In this document: positions 1-10,401 of the stretch, piece after piece
Layout: the number at the start of each line of letters is the position of its first letter
Numbering within the stretch: position 1 is the stretch's first letter
From: Streptomyces daqingensis
GTDB taxonomy: Bacteria; Actinomycetota; Actinomycetes; Streptomycetales; Streptomycetaceae
Reading direction: 5' to 3'
NCBI RefSeq assembly: GCF_014645895.1
Contig: NZ_BMMP01000002.1
Location: 515,713-579,712, forward strand
DNA length: 64,000 nt
The notes under the pieces: model-generated
The model's input: only the letters and a program-made list of their open reading frames with translations
What the model was told of the DNA's origin: nothing
The model's database searches: none
Made by a program: the position numbers and the translations under genes

Positions 1-518
1 TTGCGCCGGACGTTGGGGTCGAAGGAGACGGCCGCGCCGACCTGCCTGGCGCGCTCGATCAGCGCGCGGGTGGCACGGGCGGCCGATTCGGACAGCATCG
101 GGGTGATACCCGATACGTGCACCACGCGGGCGCCCTCCAGCGCCTCCACGCGGATGTGTTCGGGCGAGAGCAGCGAGGCCGCGGAACCCGAGCGGTAGTA
201 CTGCACATCGATCGCACGCTGCGCATGGCTGTCACGGAGGAGCAGGCCCGTGGGTGCCCGGGGATCCATCTCGACCCCGGAGACGTCCACTCCGTCCGCG
301 CGCAGCTCGCGCAGCACCGCTTCACCCGCGGGGTCGTCCCCGACGCGGCCGATCCAGCGTGTCCAGTGGCCGAGGCGGGCCAGCCCCTGGGCGACGTTGG
401 ACTCGGCGCCCGCGACGGAGCGCCGGAAGGAGACAGCGCGGTCCAGGGGCATCCCGGGCTCGGCGAGCATGAGCAGCATCGCCTCACCGCAGGTAACCGC
501 CTCTGGCCCGTTTGCCAC
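1..518 (-). CDS. PfkB-family sugar kinase, probable 2-dehydro-3-deoxygluconokinase (C-terminus outside window)
   Basis: The first 172 residues are present. The GTG at 518 follows GGGGAG at a good distance and opens with ANGPEAVTCGEAML, the usual beta-strand start of the ribokinase/PfkB fold. Further motifs are the substrate-binding GAESNVAQGLARLG segment near residue 30, then GRVGDD-GEAVLRELRADGVD, and FDPNVR at the window edge, which is typical of KDG kinases. The family phosphorylates 2-keto-3-deoxygluconate with ATP in the cytoplasm. The catalytic GAGD motif would lie beyond position 1 and cannot be seen, so substrate assignment rests on FDPNVR only. Other PfkB sugar kinases remain possible. 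Confidence 0.8.
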   Translation of the reverse strand, partial: MANGPEAVTCGEAMLLMLAEPGMPLDRAVSFRRSVAGAESNVAQGLARLGHWTRWIGRVGDDPAGEAVLRELRADGVDVSGVEMDPRAPTGLLLRDSHAQRAIDVQYYRSGSAASLLSPEHIRVEALEGARVVHVSGITPMLSESAARATRALIERARQVGAAVSFDPNVRR

Positions 519-1183
519 CGGTTTCTCCCCACATCTGCCACCATGGCATCACTCTCTGTGGAGAACGTTACCCGCTCAGGCGGACAATGCCACCCCCGGG
601 GGGCCACTTCCTGCCGCACCGGAGGGCGGAGGCCGCTGCCCGGCACCGTACGGGGCGCCCGCGTCCTGTCTCCGCGCCGGCTCGCGCGCCGCCGGCCGAC
701 CGCCTCGCCGCGGCCGGCGGTCCCGCACGGCCCTGCGATGCCCCCGGACCCGCGTCCGGCCAGGTCACAGGCTCCTCGGCGAGCGGCCGGGGCCCGGCGG
801 GGAGCGCACGCTCAGGGGCGGCACGCGGAACGCGGAGGGTCCCGGCGCCCCCCGGGACGGGTCCCGTCAGGGCCCGGGGTACGCAGCGGTACGGCCGCGG
901 AGAGATTGACCAGATGGCGCCGCGGGCACCGGGCGCAGAATCCCACCGCGGTCACGCTCCGTGTCCGCCCGCAGCACGGGTCCGGCCACGCGGACGCTTC
1001 GGAGGGCACATCACCGCCGCGCCGGACGGCACAGCACTGCCCGGCCCGGGAGTGGGGGCCCCAGGCCGGGCAGGCGGTCAGCGGTCGTTCATGTGACGTC
1101 TTCGGGCACAGCCGCCCGGACGGCGCCGCCGCGGCGTCCGGACGGGCGGGCGCCGGCGCGTGCGCCGCCACCCGCCCCGGGCG
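519..1183. other. Gene-free interval
   Basis: Very GC-rich sequence between the divergent start of the sugar kinase and the 3' end of the RNase gene. The open frames here are low-complexity Arg/Pro/Ala translations without a ribosome binding site or a recognisable domain. No strong hairpin or operator was noticed. Confidence 0.5.
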
Positions 1184-1645
1184 TCAGCAGGTGTAGTCGA
1201 CCAGATCGAAGGACTCGTAGTGGTCCTCGGTGAAGTAGTCCTCCTCGTCCTCCTCGCCGGTCACGATGCGCTTGGCTCCGCGGTCGTCCGAGCCGGGCGT
1301 CTCCACGGTGTACTCGTGGTAGTAGCCCTCATCCTGGTCGGGGAGGATGCCTTCCCGGTTCTGGAAGACGGTTCCGTCCTGCGGGTACGGGTAGGGCCCG
1401 CCCTGCTCGATGAGGTCGAGTGTCTCGTGGGCCTCGGCCGGCAGTTTCGACTCGCAGATGTCACCGATCTCTGCGGGTGCGACTGCGGCGGGCGCCGAGA
1501 CCTTGGGGGCGGAGTCGGCCGTCGCCTGGGCGTACGCCGCGGGACCGCCGACGAGGAGGGAGAGGGACAGGGCACTGAGGGCGCTGATGCGCGCGATTCG
1601 TGGGGGGAATCTCATACCTCCCATGCTGACGCGCGTAGATGACAT
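1184..1645 (-). CDS. Secreted guanyl-specific ribonuclease (RNase Sa family)
   Basis: The C-terminal 95 or so residues align by eye with Streptomyces RNase Sa, an extracellular microbial T1/N1-type RNase that cleaves after G. Visible landmarks are LPPEA-like LPAEAHETLDLI, GPYPYPQDGTVFQNRE, the catalytic Glu in YYHEYTV, the catalytic Arg in AKRIVTG, the catalytic His in TEDHYESF, and the two terminal cysteines (ICESKL and the final TC) that form the family disulfide. An N-terminal signal peptide (hydrophobic ALSALSLSLLVGG, then AYAQA) indicates export. Three in-frame ATGs compete (1645, 1624, 1615). Only the last has GGGAGG nearby, and it is too close, so the start is unsettled. No barstar-like inhibitor gene is adjacent. 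Confidence 0.88.
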   Translation of the reverse strand: MSSTRVSMGGMRFPPRIARISALSALSLSLLVGGPAAYAQATADSAPKVSAPAAVAPAEIGDICESKLPAEAHETLDLIEQGGPYPYPQDGTVFQNREGILPDQDEGYYHEYTVETPGSDDRGAKRIVTGEEDEEDYFTEDHYESFDLVDYTC

Positions 1646-1920
1646 GTCAACGCCAAGTGAGGGCTTTTTTCCGTCAGTTCACCCGAGGACGCGGCTGACT
1701 CCCCTCGTTCGGCGAACTTCCCGCCCGGGGCGGGGACGCCTCCTCCGGGGACGCCTCCTCCCGTCGTACGCGCCGGACGCGGCGAATACGATGTCGTGGG
1801 GGATGGCTAGGGGCAGGGGCCCAGGCCCGGACAGCCGCCGCCGTGTCGCGCACGCACCACCGGGAACTTCCGTGAACGACACCGGTGTTGCCGCCCCCGG
1901 CCGAGACCGGAGGGAGCGCC

Positions 1921-2286
1921 GTGGCCTGCACCGCCGTCTTCTGCTGTTTCGCCCTAGCCGCCGTGGCCGGCCTTCTCGCCGCGCGGGCCGGGTACCGGGG
2001 CAAGGTCTGCGACGGACGCGCCGGGTACGACGTACCGGAACGGGTGAAGCGCGATCCGGAGCTGCGCCGGGAGGCAGACCGCCTCGTCGCGTTCTGGTGC
2101 ACCGGCGCCGCCGTGCTCAGCGTCGCTCCGCTGGTTCCGGTCGGCGACGTCCTCCTGCACGGCGGCGACAAGTCCATCCCCACCTGGGGGCTTCTGGTAC
2201 TGGCGCTCTACGGTCTCGTCGTGGTGACCGTCGGTGCCTACCCGTACGAGAAGATCAAGCACATGGGCGCACGGGCGGGGCGCTGA
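1921..2286 (+). CDS. Hypothetical membrane protein, 121 aa
   Basis: I do not recognise the family. The GTG at 1921 is chosen because GGAGGG lies seven to eight bases upstream; the frame is open further upstream but without a binding site. The product begins with a hydrophobic helix (about residues 2-22), has a charged middle segment (VPERVKRDPELRREADR) and then two more hydrophobic stretches (about 62-80 and 94-112), ending in a basic tail. This predicts a small three-helix inner membrane protein. It stands alone, divergent from the RNase gene and convergent with allantoicase. Confidence 0.6.
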   Translation: MACTAVFCCFALAAVAGLLAARAGYRGKVCDGRAGYDVPERVKRDPELRREADRLVAFWCTGAAVLSVAPLVPVGDVLLHGGDKSIPTWGLLVLALYGLVVVTVGAYPYEKIKHMGARAGR

Positions 2287-2346
2287 CCTCGCCGTCGCGC
2301 ACTCGGCCGTCGGGGCGGGGCGCCACCCGCCCCGCCCCGACGGCCG

Positions 2347-3489
2347 TCAGGCCCCTCCCAGCCGGCCGTACCGCTCCTCCAGCGCCCGCAGCCCCTCCGG
2401 CGTCGGTGCACCGTGCAGCCGCAGGCGGGCGATACCGCCGTCGGGGAAGATGTCGAGGCGTACGCGCGTCACGGCCGGGAGTCCGTCCACGAGAAGGAAC
2501 CGGTGCGGCGTGTCCGGCTGCAGCCGGGTGCGCGGCAGCAGCTCCAGCCAGTCGCCGTCGTCCCCGTCGCGTCCCCAGAGTGCCGCCCAGCCCGCCGAGT
2601 TGCCCTTCAGGTACCCGGTGTCGATCTCGACGGCGCGGATGCGGGACTGCGCCGCCAGCGCGTACCGGATCCAGTCGTTGCCCGTGTCGCGCCTCCTGCG
2701 CGTCTCCCAGCCGTCGTCCATCTGCCGCGAACGGCCGGGCAGGATGGTGTTCGTGGGCGGCGAGTAGAACCGGTCGGAGGCGTCCTGCACGGCGCCGCCG
2801 TTCTCCAGGGCGACGACGTCGAAGGTGCCCAGCGCCCTCAACCACCGTGGATCGGGGACGACTTCGCCGTGGACGCGGAGCCTGGCGATGCCGCCGTCGG
2901 GATGCTGGTTGACGCGCAGATGCGTGAAGCGCCGCTGCTCCTGGACGGTGAAGCCGTTGGCCGCGTGCCCGCCGATGTCGGTCCGGGGGACGAGCGTCGT
3001 CCACTCGACCTCGTCGGCGAGGAGGTCCTCGGGTGAGGGCGCGCCGTCCACGCAAGCGCCCTCGACGGACACGGCGCGGGGGTAGTTGCCCCGGAAGTGC
3101 GCGGTGTCGACGACGATGCCGCGCACGACGCCCGGGGCTCCGAGCCGCACCAGCGCCCAGTCGTGGTCTGCGGCGGTGGGGTGCGGGGCGTCAGCTCCGG
3201 TGCCGCGCCTGCGCCGCGTCTCCCAGCCGTCCATGATCTTGCCCTTGTGGCCGAAACGGCCGGGGTCGAACTCGGCGGGCCCCGGCTTGAGGAGGTTCTC
3301 CCGCTCGGCGAAGAACTCGTCGTTCGCCGCGATCACGCCTGCTCCGAGACGTCTGTCGGCGAGGTCGGGGAGGTCGGTGAAGGGGAAGCCGGTGGTGCGG
3401 TAGTCGGCGTAGGGGTCGCCGCCCTGGTAAGGCTGCGCGTCCCCCGTGAAGGGCGCGGTAGCGGCGGCTGCCGGGCGCGTTGAGGTCAT
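2347..3489 (-). CDS. alc: Allantoicase
   Basis: 380 residues, the expected length. Allantoicase (EC 3.5.3.4) hydrolyses allantoate to ureidoglycolate and urea. The protein shows the family's internal duplication: DGWETRRRR occurs near residues 87 and 259, and the segment [11 protein letters not shown] occurs near residues 197 and 350, each ending a jelly-roll-like repeat. The start ATG overlaps the TGA of the upstream allantoinase gene (ATGA), so the two are translationally coupled and transcribed together leftward from the promoter near 4.9 kb. They form the core of allantoin use in this window. Regulation is expected through AllR and the palindrome in front of allB. No truncation is seen. 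Confidence 0.95.
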   Translation of the reverse strand: MTSTRPAAAATAPFTGDAQPYQGGDPYADYRTTGFPFTDLPDLADRRLGAGVIAANDEFFAERENLLKPGPAEFDPGRFGHKGKIMDGWETRRRRGTGADAPHPTAADHDWALVRLGAPGVVRGIVVDTAHFRGNYPRAVSVEGACVDGAPSPEDLLADEVEWTTLVPRTDIGGHAANGFTVQEQRRFTHLRVNQHPDGGIARLRVHGEVVPDPRWLRALGTFDVVALENGGAVQDASDRFYSPPTNTILPGRSRQMDDGWETRRRRDTGNDWIRYALAAQSRIRAVEIDTGYLKGNSAGWAALWGRDGDDGDWLELLPRTRLQPDTPHRFLLVDGLPAVTRVRLDIFPDGGIARLRLHGAPTPEGLRALEERYGRLGGA

Positions 3490-4841
3490 GAGGTGGGCCT
3501 CTCGATGAGTTGTCCGGTCTGCTGCAGTGGGCGTCCGTGGTCGGCGATCTGCTCCCCGCGCAGCCAGGTCGACCGCACGACGCCGTACAGGGTGCTTCCG
3601 GCGTACGCGGTGACGGGGTTGCGGTGCTGCAGCCGCGCCGGGTCGACGGTGAAGGCGGCGTCCGGGTCGAGGACGGCGAAGTCGGCGTCGTACCCCGGCG
3701 CGACGGCGCCCTTGCGGCCGTGCAGACCGGCGAGCCGCGCGGGTCCCGCCGACATCCACCGCACGACGTCCTCCAGGGTGTGGCCGCGCCTGCGGGCCTC
3801 CGTCCACACGGCCGGCAGTCCGAGCTGGAGGGAGGAGATGCCGCCCCATGCCGTGCCGAAGTCGCCGTCCTTCAACTCGGGCGTGCAGGGCGAGTGGTCG
3901 CTCACGACGCAGTCGATGACGCCGTCCGCCAGGCCCTGCCACAGCGCGTCCTGGTTCGCACGCTCGCGGATGGGCGGGCAGCACTTGAACTCGGTGGCCC
4001 CGTCCGGGACGTCCTCGGCGGTGAGGGTGAGGAAGTGGGGGCAGGTCTCGACGCTCAGCCGCACGCCCTCACCGCGGGCCTCCGCGATGAGCGGCAGGGC
4101 GTCCGACGAGGACAGATGCAGCACGTGCACCCGGGCGTCCGACTCGCGGGCGACGGCGACGAGTCGGGCGATGGCGTCGTTCTCCGCCGCACGGGGGCGG
4201 GAGGCGAGGAAGTCGGCGTAGGCACGTCCGCCCCGCTGCGGGGCCAAATGTGCGGGGTCCTCGGCGTGCACGATCAGCAGGCCGCCGAAGCCCGCGATCT
4301 CGGCCGCGGCGGCGGCCAGCCGGGACGCGTCCAGCTCCGGGAACTCCTCGACGCCCGAGGGCGAGAGGAAGCACTTGAAGCCGAAGACGCCCGCCTCGTG
4401 CAGGGGCCGCAGGTCGGGGACGTTCCCGGGGATCGCGCCGCCCCAGAAGCCCGTGTCGACGTGCGCCTTGCCTCGGGCCACGTCCTGCTTGACCCCCAGG
4501 TTGGCCACGTTCGTGGTGGGGGGCAGCGAGTTCAGCGGCATGTCCAGCAGCGTGGTGACACCGCCGGCCGCGGCGGCCCGCGTCGCGGTGAGGAAGCCCT
4601 CCCACTCGGTGCGCCCGGGATCGTTGACGTGCACGTGGGTGTCCACGAGCCCGGGCAGTAGGACGTCGCCGCCCACGTCCACCAGCCGTGCGCCGCCGGG
4701 GAGTTCGGCGTCGTGGACCTCGACGGAGGCGATCCGGCCGTCCGCGACGAAGACCGACGCCGGCCGCGTACCCTCGGGTGTGACGACGCGCGTCGAGCGC
4801 AGCACGAGCCGCACACCGGCTCCGGAGTCGGGCACGGACAC
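3486..4841 (-). CDS. allB: Allantoinase
   Basis: 451 residues of the cyclic amidohydrolase superfamily; allantoinase (EC 3.5.2.5) opens the hydantoin ring of allantoin to give allantoate. The binuclear metal ligands are all visible: His69 and His71 in [17 protein letters not shown], the lysine that is normally carbamylated (Lys156 in FGFKCF), His192 (IVHAED), His242 (HVLHLSSSD) and Asp315 (VVSDHSPCT). [10 protein letters not shown] is typical of allantoinase rather than dihydroorotase or hydantoinase. Translation starts at GTG 4841, eight bases after AAGGAGG. It is the first gene of a two-gene operon with allantoicase, divergent from the IclR regulator. Two different operator-like palindromes lie in the shared promoter region. 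Confidence 0.95.
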   Translation of the reverse strand: MSVPDSGAGVRLVLRSTRVVTPEGTRPASVFVADGRIASVEVHDAELPGGARLVDVGGDVLLPGLVDTHVHVNDPGRTEWEGFLTATRAAAAGGVTTLLDMPLNSLPPTTNVANLGVKQDVARGKAHVDTGFWGGAIPGNVPDLRPLHEAGVFGFKCFLSPSGVEEFPELDASRLAAAAAEIAGFGGLLIVHAEDPAHLAPQRGGRAYADFLASRPRAAENDAIARLVAVARESDARVHVLHLSSSDALPLIAEARGEGVRLSVETCPHFLTLTAEDVPDGATEFKCCPPIRERANQDALWQGLADGVIDCVVSDHSPCTPELKDGDFGTAWGGISSLQLGLPAVWTEARRRGHTLEDVVRWMSAGPARLAGLHGRKGAVAPGYDADFAVLDPDAAFTVDPARLQHRNPVTAYAGSTLYGVVRSTWLRGEQIADHGRPLQQTGQLIERPTS

Positions 4842-4857
4842 TGCACACCCCTCCTTT

Positions 4858-4872
4858 TCAACATTCTGTTGA
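4858..4872. promoter_or_regulatory. Palindrome TCAACA-TTC-TGTTGA before allB
   Basis: A perfect 6-3-6 inverted repeat directly abutting the Shine-Dalgarno sequence of allB. The same arms and spacing recur at 23837-23851 before the uricase operon. Its position suggests an operator that blocks the transcript start. The cognate regulator is unknown. Confidence 0.55.
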
Positions 4873-4925
4873 TTGAGATCTTCTTGGCGATCCCCGCGCC
4901 CGTCAAGACACCGGACAGTGGCTAC

Positions 4926-4940
4926 TTCCGTTCTATGGAA
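4926..4940. promoter_or_regulatory. Putative AllR operator, TTCCGTTCTATGGAA
   Basis: TTCC-N7-GGAA inverted repeat, extended by C and G on the flanks, in the allB/allR divergent region. Related sites occur before aceB (7509) and hyi (26464 and 26485). In Streptomyces coelicolor the IclR-type AllR is known to control allantoin, malate synthase and glyoxylate carboligase genes. The assignment of this motif to AllR is inferred from that and from the position of allR next door. Confidence 0.6.
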
Positions 4941-5051
4941 GTAAGATTTCGCGATACAGAATCAGCGGGGGACGCGGGCGCCGGCGCCGCCCGCCTGGCG
5001 CACGCATGCGCGCAGGTAGCATGCGCCTCACCCGCAGGAAAGGAACGCGAC

Positions 5052-5864
5052 GTGCCGCCGTCCGCCGAGCGAGACCCCGCAGCCGCCCCCCGCGGCACAG
5101 CACCCGTCGCCACCGGCGGCGTCCAGTCGCTGGAGCGCGCCTTCGACCTGCTGGAGCGGATGGCCGACGCCGGCGGCGAGGTAGGGCTCAGCGAACTGTC
5201 GGCCAGCAGCGGCCTGCCGCTTCCCACCATCCACCGGCTGATGCGCACCCTCGTCTCCTGCGGCTACGTACGGCAGCACCCCAACCGCCGCTACGCCCTG
5301 GGCCCGCGCCTCATCCGCCTCGGCGAGAGCTCCTCGCGGCTGCTGGGCACGTGGGCGCGCCCCTACCTCGCGCGTCTCGCCGAGGAGACCGGCGAGACGG
5401 CCAACATGGCGCTCCTGGACGGCGATCAGGTCGTGTACGTGGCGCAGGTCCCCTCACGCCACTCGATGCGGATGTTCACCGAAGTCGGCCGGCGCGTACT
5501 GCCGCACTCCACCGGCGTGGGCAAGGCGCTGCTCGCGGGCACTCCGGCCGGCGAGGTGCGGCGGCTACTGGAGCGGACGGGCATGCCCGCCGCCACGGAG
5601 CGGACCATCACCACCCCGGAAGGCTTCCTGGAGGCGCTGGACCACGTCCGCGAGGTGGGCTACGCGATGGACGACAACGAGCAGGAGATCGGAGTGCGCT
5701 GCATCGCCGTCGCCGTGCCCGACGCCCCCACCGCCGCGGCCATCTCCATCTCCGGCCCGGCGGGCAGGGTGACGGAGGCGGCGACGGACAAGTTCGTACC
5801 GCTGATGCAGGAAGTCGCACAGCAGCTCTCGAAGGCGCTCGCCAGCACGGGAAACGGCGGCTGA
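5052..5864 (+). CDS. allR: IclR-family transcriptional regulator, probable AllR
   Basis: 270 residues with the IclR layout: an N-terminal winged helix-turn-helix (about 25-85; LSELSASSGLPLPTIHRLMRTLVSCGYV is the recognition unit, with YALGPRLIRLG as the wing end) followed by the effector domain (about 95-265, with LPHSTGVGKALLA and VRCIAVAVPDAP). In the known family AllR represses allantoin genes and is released by allantoate or glyoxylate-type metabolites. The GTG at 5052 follows AAAGGAA; no other start has a better site. It is divergent from allB across a region with two palindromes. Placement and motif sharing with aceB and hyi support the AllR assignment over a sugar-acid IclR regulator. 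Confidence 0.85.
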   Translation: MPPSAERDPAAAPRGTAPVATGGVQSLERAFDLLERMADAGGEVGLSELSASSGLPLPTIHRLMRTLVSCGYVRQHPNRRYALGPRLIRLGESSSRLLGTWARPYLARLAEETGETANMALLDGDQVVYVAQVPSRHSMRMFTEVGRRVLPHSTGVGKALLAGTPAGEVRRLLERTGMPAATERTITTPEGFLEALDHVREVGYAMDDNEQEIGVRCIAVAVPDAPTAAAISISGPAGRVTEAATDKFVPLMQEVAQQLSKALASTGNGG

Positions 5865-5940
5865 GCGGCCGCGGCGGCCCGCGACCGCACACGCCGTCGC
5901 CCTGCGGGCCGGGCGGGTCCTCCCGACCGGCCGGACCGGC

Positions 5941-6279
5941 TCAGTTGACGCGGCGGAACTGCGCGGGCTCGCCGAAGAGTTCGACCGCCTGCCGCAGACT
6001 CGTCATCGCCTCCGAGAGCGCGGACACCGACCCCACCGCCGCGACGATCAGCAGCAGCGAGTGACGCATCACGTCCGCCGCGGGGACGCCCGCCTCGACC
6101 TGCTCCTCCAGCACGTCGAGGGCGTCCTCAGCCGCATGACGGTCTCTCAACTGGACTGGGTAGGCGTCGAGTTCGGACCTCAGCCGGACCACGGCCTTGC
6201 TCAGCCCGGCGACGCGCGGATCCGCGCCGCTGTCCGTGACCGTTGCCGAGCGCTGCCCCACAGCGTCGCTTCGCACCAC
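5941..6279 (-). CDS. DUF5955-family hypothetical protein
   Basis: 112 residues. The segment DPRVAGLSKAVVRLRSEL followed by a middle acidic/helical part and a hydrophobic SLLLIVAAVGSVSALSEAMTSL resembles the short Streptomyces family DUF5955, whose function is unknown. The protein is largely helical, with a possible membrane-associated or buried hydrophobic helix at about residues 75-92, and ends EPAQFRRVN. It is a single gene convergent with allR and divergent from the mocA-like gene. The start at 6279 is the only ATG that retains the full conserved domain; the ribosome binding site is weak. Confidence 0.65.
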   Translation of the reverse strand: MVRSDAVGQRSATVTDSGADPRVAGLSKAVVRLRSELDAYPVQLRDRHAAEDALDVLEEQVEAGVPAADVMRHSLLLIVAAVGSVSALSEAMTSLRQAVELFGEPAQFRRVN

Positions 6280-6592
6280 AGTTCTCCCCCACAGAGATGG
6301 TGCCGTTCGCTCTCCCCACGAGAACTACGCGAGCGGCTGGAGACAAGTAAACGCCACTCTCCGCTCATCGCGCCACACGGAGGGCGAAATTGACGGCCGA
6401 TCCGCCTCGTTCACACCACCGCGGGCCTCTCGTACCGAATCGCGGGATATGCAGGGCGATGCGCCACGCCCAATACGGTCGGCGGAGCACACTCGGCAGA
6501 GCACAGCCGACGGAGCAGCACAGACGCGCAGCCGGCCGGCAGGCACGGGTGCCGGGCCGGGGACAGGCCGCAGGGCCGGAAGGAAGGACGCC

Positions 6593-7234
6593 ATGAACAC
6601 GACCGCCCCGGGAGAGGCGGCGGACGGGCCGCCGCGCCCCGCCGTCGCGGGGCTGCTGCTCGCGGCCGGAGGCGGGCGGCGGCTCGGCGGCCGCCCGAAG
6701 GCGCTCCTCCATCTCGCCGGGCGTCCGCTGGTGGAGCACGCCGTCGCGGCACTTCGCGCAGGCGGCTGCTCCCCGGTGCACGTGGTACTGGGGGCGGCCG
6801 CCCAAGTCGTCCGCGCCCGCGCCGAGTTGACCGGCTGCGTGGTGCTCGACAACACCGAGTGGGAGTCGGGCATGGGCTCATCCCTGCGAGTGGGTCTCGC
6901 CTCCCTCACCGGCACCGGCGTGGACGCCGCACTGGTGGCTCTCGTCGACCAGCCGGGGATCGGAGCGGAGGCCGTGGCACGGGTGAGGGCCGCCTACGAC
7001 TCCCCCGCCTCCCTCGTAGCGGCCTCGTACGGGGGCCGGCGCGGGCATCCGGTGCTCTTCGGCTCCGGCCACTGGCAGGGAGTGGCCGACCGCGCAAAAG
7101 GCGACCAGGGGGCGCGGGGCTACCTTCGCGAGCGGTCCGGCGAGATCGAACTGGTCGAGTGCGGGGACGTCGCGGACCCGTCCGACATCGACACCCCCGC
7201 CGACCTGGAGCGGCTGCGCACGTACGGCAGTTGA
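6593..7234 (+). CDS. MocA-like molybdenum cofactor cytidylyltransferase (NTP transferase domain)
   Basis: 213 residues of the GT-A nucleotidyltransferase fold. The nucleotide-binding loop LLLAAGGGRRLGGRPKALL is at about residues 20-38, followed by the MGSSLRVGL and LVDQPGI (about 115-122) motifs of MocA/MobA-like proteins. MocA transfers CMP from CTP to molybdopterin, making the MCD cofactor used by xanthine dehydrogenase. The ATG at 6593 is preceded by GGAAGGA. It lies between allR and malate synthase, and the xanthine dehydrogenase genes are 36 kb away in the same window, which fits a role in maturing that enzyme. A general NTP transferase (for example a sugar nucleotidyltransferase) is less likely given the DQPG motif. 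Confidence 0.8.
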   Translation: MNTTAPGEAADGPPRPAVAGLLLAAGGGRRLGGRPKALLHLAGRPLVEHAVAALRAGGCSPVHVVLGAAAQVVRARAELTGCVVLDNTEWESGMGSSLRVGLASLTGTGVDAALVALVDQPGIGAEAVARVRAAYDSPASLVAASYGGRRGHPVLFGSGHWQGVADRAKGDQGARGYLRERSGEIELVECGDVADPSDIDTPADLERLRTYGS

Positions 7235-7508
7235 CGCCGCGGGCGGTACGGCAGGCTCGCCTCGCCTGAACGGCCCGCGGGTTTCGCCGGCCGCAGGTGC
7301 GGAACCCAGCAACCCACCGGAGTCCGGCGCCTCACCGGAAGCCCCGGCGACACGGCCGGAAGCCCCGGCCGGGCCTGCCCGCCGGGCGGTCGGCCGCCGC
7401 CGCGCGATCGTGCGGTGACGGTTGCCGGTCCACTCGTGGCACGGCGAGCCATCAGGCGCTCACGGCGAACGAGTGAGAGATGTCTCGACGTCAACAGACC
7501 CTTGCTCA

Positions 7509-7523
7509 TTCCACTATGAGGAA
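7509..7523. promoter_or_regulatory. Putative AllR operator TTCCACTATGAGGAA before malate synthase
   Basis: TTCC-N7-GGAA inverted repeat 118 bases upstream of the malate synthase ATG, in the otherwise gene-free interval 7235-7641. It has the same spacing and arms as the sites before allB and hyi. The rest of this interval shows no open gene or strong hairpin. Confidence 0.55.
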
Positions 7524-7641
7524 ACTAGTCTCCACAGTTCAGAAGCCTCCCCCGAGCCGGGGCGTGCCCGCCGAAGGCGGACCGCGAGTCCCGCTCGGCC
7601 AGCGGCACTCCGTGCCGCACGCATGAAGGAGAGTGACCCCC

Positions 7642-9267
<1,626 letters not shown>

Positions 9268-9597
9268 GCGGAGTCGGCGCGGGTGCGCCGGTCCGCCTGT
9301 GCCTGCGGGGCCGCATCGGGCCGAACCCGGTGCGGCCCCGCACCGCTGCCGACGTGGCCGCCGCGCCGGCTCGCGCTCGTGCTCCCGGCAGCCGCGGGGA
9401 GGACGGCAACGCAGCCTGCGCGGAAACCCGTTGGCAGCCCCGCGGCCGTCTCTGCTACATCTTTCGGAGGCCGTGCGAGACGACGAGGAGGTGGTACCCG
9501 TGAACGCTGTATCGACATGGGTGCTCCCCTCCGGGGTCACGGTCGGGCGACAGGTCGTCCGGGAGCGCCGCTCTGAGCACTCCCGAAAGGCCCGACC
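9268..9597. other. Intergenic interval after malate synthase
   Basis: No supported gene. A GTG at 9500 with a good upstream GAGGAGG opens a short frame, but this runs into the following hydrolase gene in another frame with non-coding composition. The interval probably carries the promoter of the hydrolase. Confidence 0.4.
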
Positions 9598-10335
9598 ATG
9601 CGATTCACCTCCGAACAGCGCCTCGACGGCGTTGTCCTCGAACGCGAATTCACCCTCGGTGAGGTCCCCGGCATCCTCTGGACGCCCGAGGACGAATCCG
9701 CGTCCGAACCTGCCCCGCTGATCCTCCTCGGCCACCCCGGCGGACTGCACGGGATGTACCCCCGGCTGGCGGCACGGGCCCGGCACTCCGTGGCGGAGGG
9801 CTTCGCCGCGGCCACGATCGAGCTCCCCGGGAGCGGCACCCGGCCGCGTTTGCCCGCCGTCGAGGAGGCCCGGGCCGACCTGCGCCGGGCCCTGAAGGCC
9901 GGGGAGCCCGTCGACGACGGGATCGTCGAACGCCTCGTCCTCCCGCTGGTCGACAAGGCGGTCCCGGAGTGGCGGACCGTCCTGGACGCCCTCCTCACGC
10001 TGCCCGGTATCGGCGGCCCGGTGGGGTACTCGGGAGGGGTGACGGCCATCGGCATCCGGATGGCGGTGGCCGAACCGCGTATCGCCGCCGCCCTGCTGTT
10101 CGCCGGGAGTTACGTGCCCCGCGCCACGTTCGAGGAGGCCCGCCGGGTCGCCGTTCCGCTTTTGGTCCTGCTGCAGTGGGACGACGAAGGGAACGACCGG
10201 CAGCTCGCCCTGGACCTGTTCGAGGCCTTCGGCTCCGCGGAGAAGACGCTGCACGCCAACATGGGCGGGCACACCGGCGTCCCGCAGTTCGAAGGGGACG
10301 ACGCCGGCCGGTTCTTCGTCCGCCATCTGAAGTGA
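9598..10335 (+). CDS. Alpha/beta hydrolase
   Basis: 245 residues of the alpha/beta hydrolase fold. The nucleophile elbow is GYSGGV (Ser about 142), an oxyanion-type LLGHPGG is at about 42-48, the likely catalytic Asp is in LLQWDDEGN, and the catalytic His is in MGGHTGVP near residue 223. The order Ser, Asp, His and the compact size place it with dienelactone-hydrolase or FrsA-like small hydrolases. There is no signal peptide, so it is cytoplasmic. The substrate cannot be told from sequence. It is a single gene between aceB and the SnoaL-like gene; the start site has only a weak GAAAGG. Confidence 0.75.
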   Translation: MRFTSEQRLDGVVLEREFTLGEVPGILWTPEDESASEPAPLILLGHPGGLHGMYPRLAARARHSVAEGFAAATIELPGSGTRPRLPAVEEARADLRRALKAGEPVDDGIVERLVLPLVDKAVPEWRTVLDALLTLPGIGGPVGYSGGVTAIGIRMAVAEPRIAAALLFAGSYVPRATFEEARRVAVPLLVLLQWDDEGNDRQLALDLFEAFGSAEKTLHANMGGHTGVPQFEGDDAGRFFVRHLK

Positions 10336-10363
10336 GCCTCAACTGCCGGACCTGCGGGTGGAG

Positions 10364-10394
10364 TTGACTTCAACTTAAGTTGAAGAACTAGCTT
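10364..10394 (+). promoter_or_regulatory. MerR/SoxR-type promoter with dyad in a 19-bp spacer
   Basis: TTGACT (10364-10369) and TAGCTT (10389-10394) are separated by 19 bases filled by the perfect 18-bp palindrome CTTCAACTTAAGTTGAAG (10368-10385). An over-long spacer holding a centred dyad is the hallmark of MerR-family activated promoters. The expected transcript start falls at or next to the ATG at 10402. Confidence 0.7.
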
Positions 10395-10401
10395 CACCCA
10401 T

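Noticed and set aside
9500..9721. Short frame from GTG after GAGGAGG upstream of the hydrolase
   Set aside because: Most of it overlaps the hydrolase gene in a different frame and the translation is Ser/Pro/Arg-rich shadow sequence.
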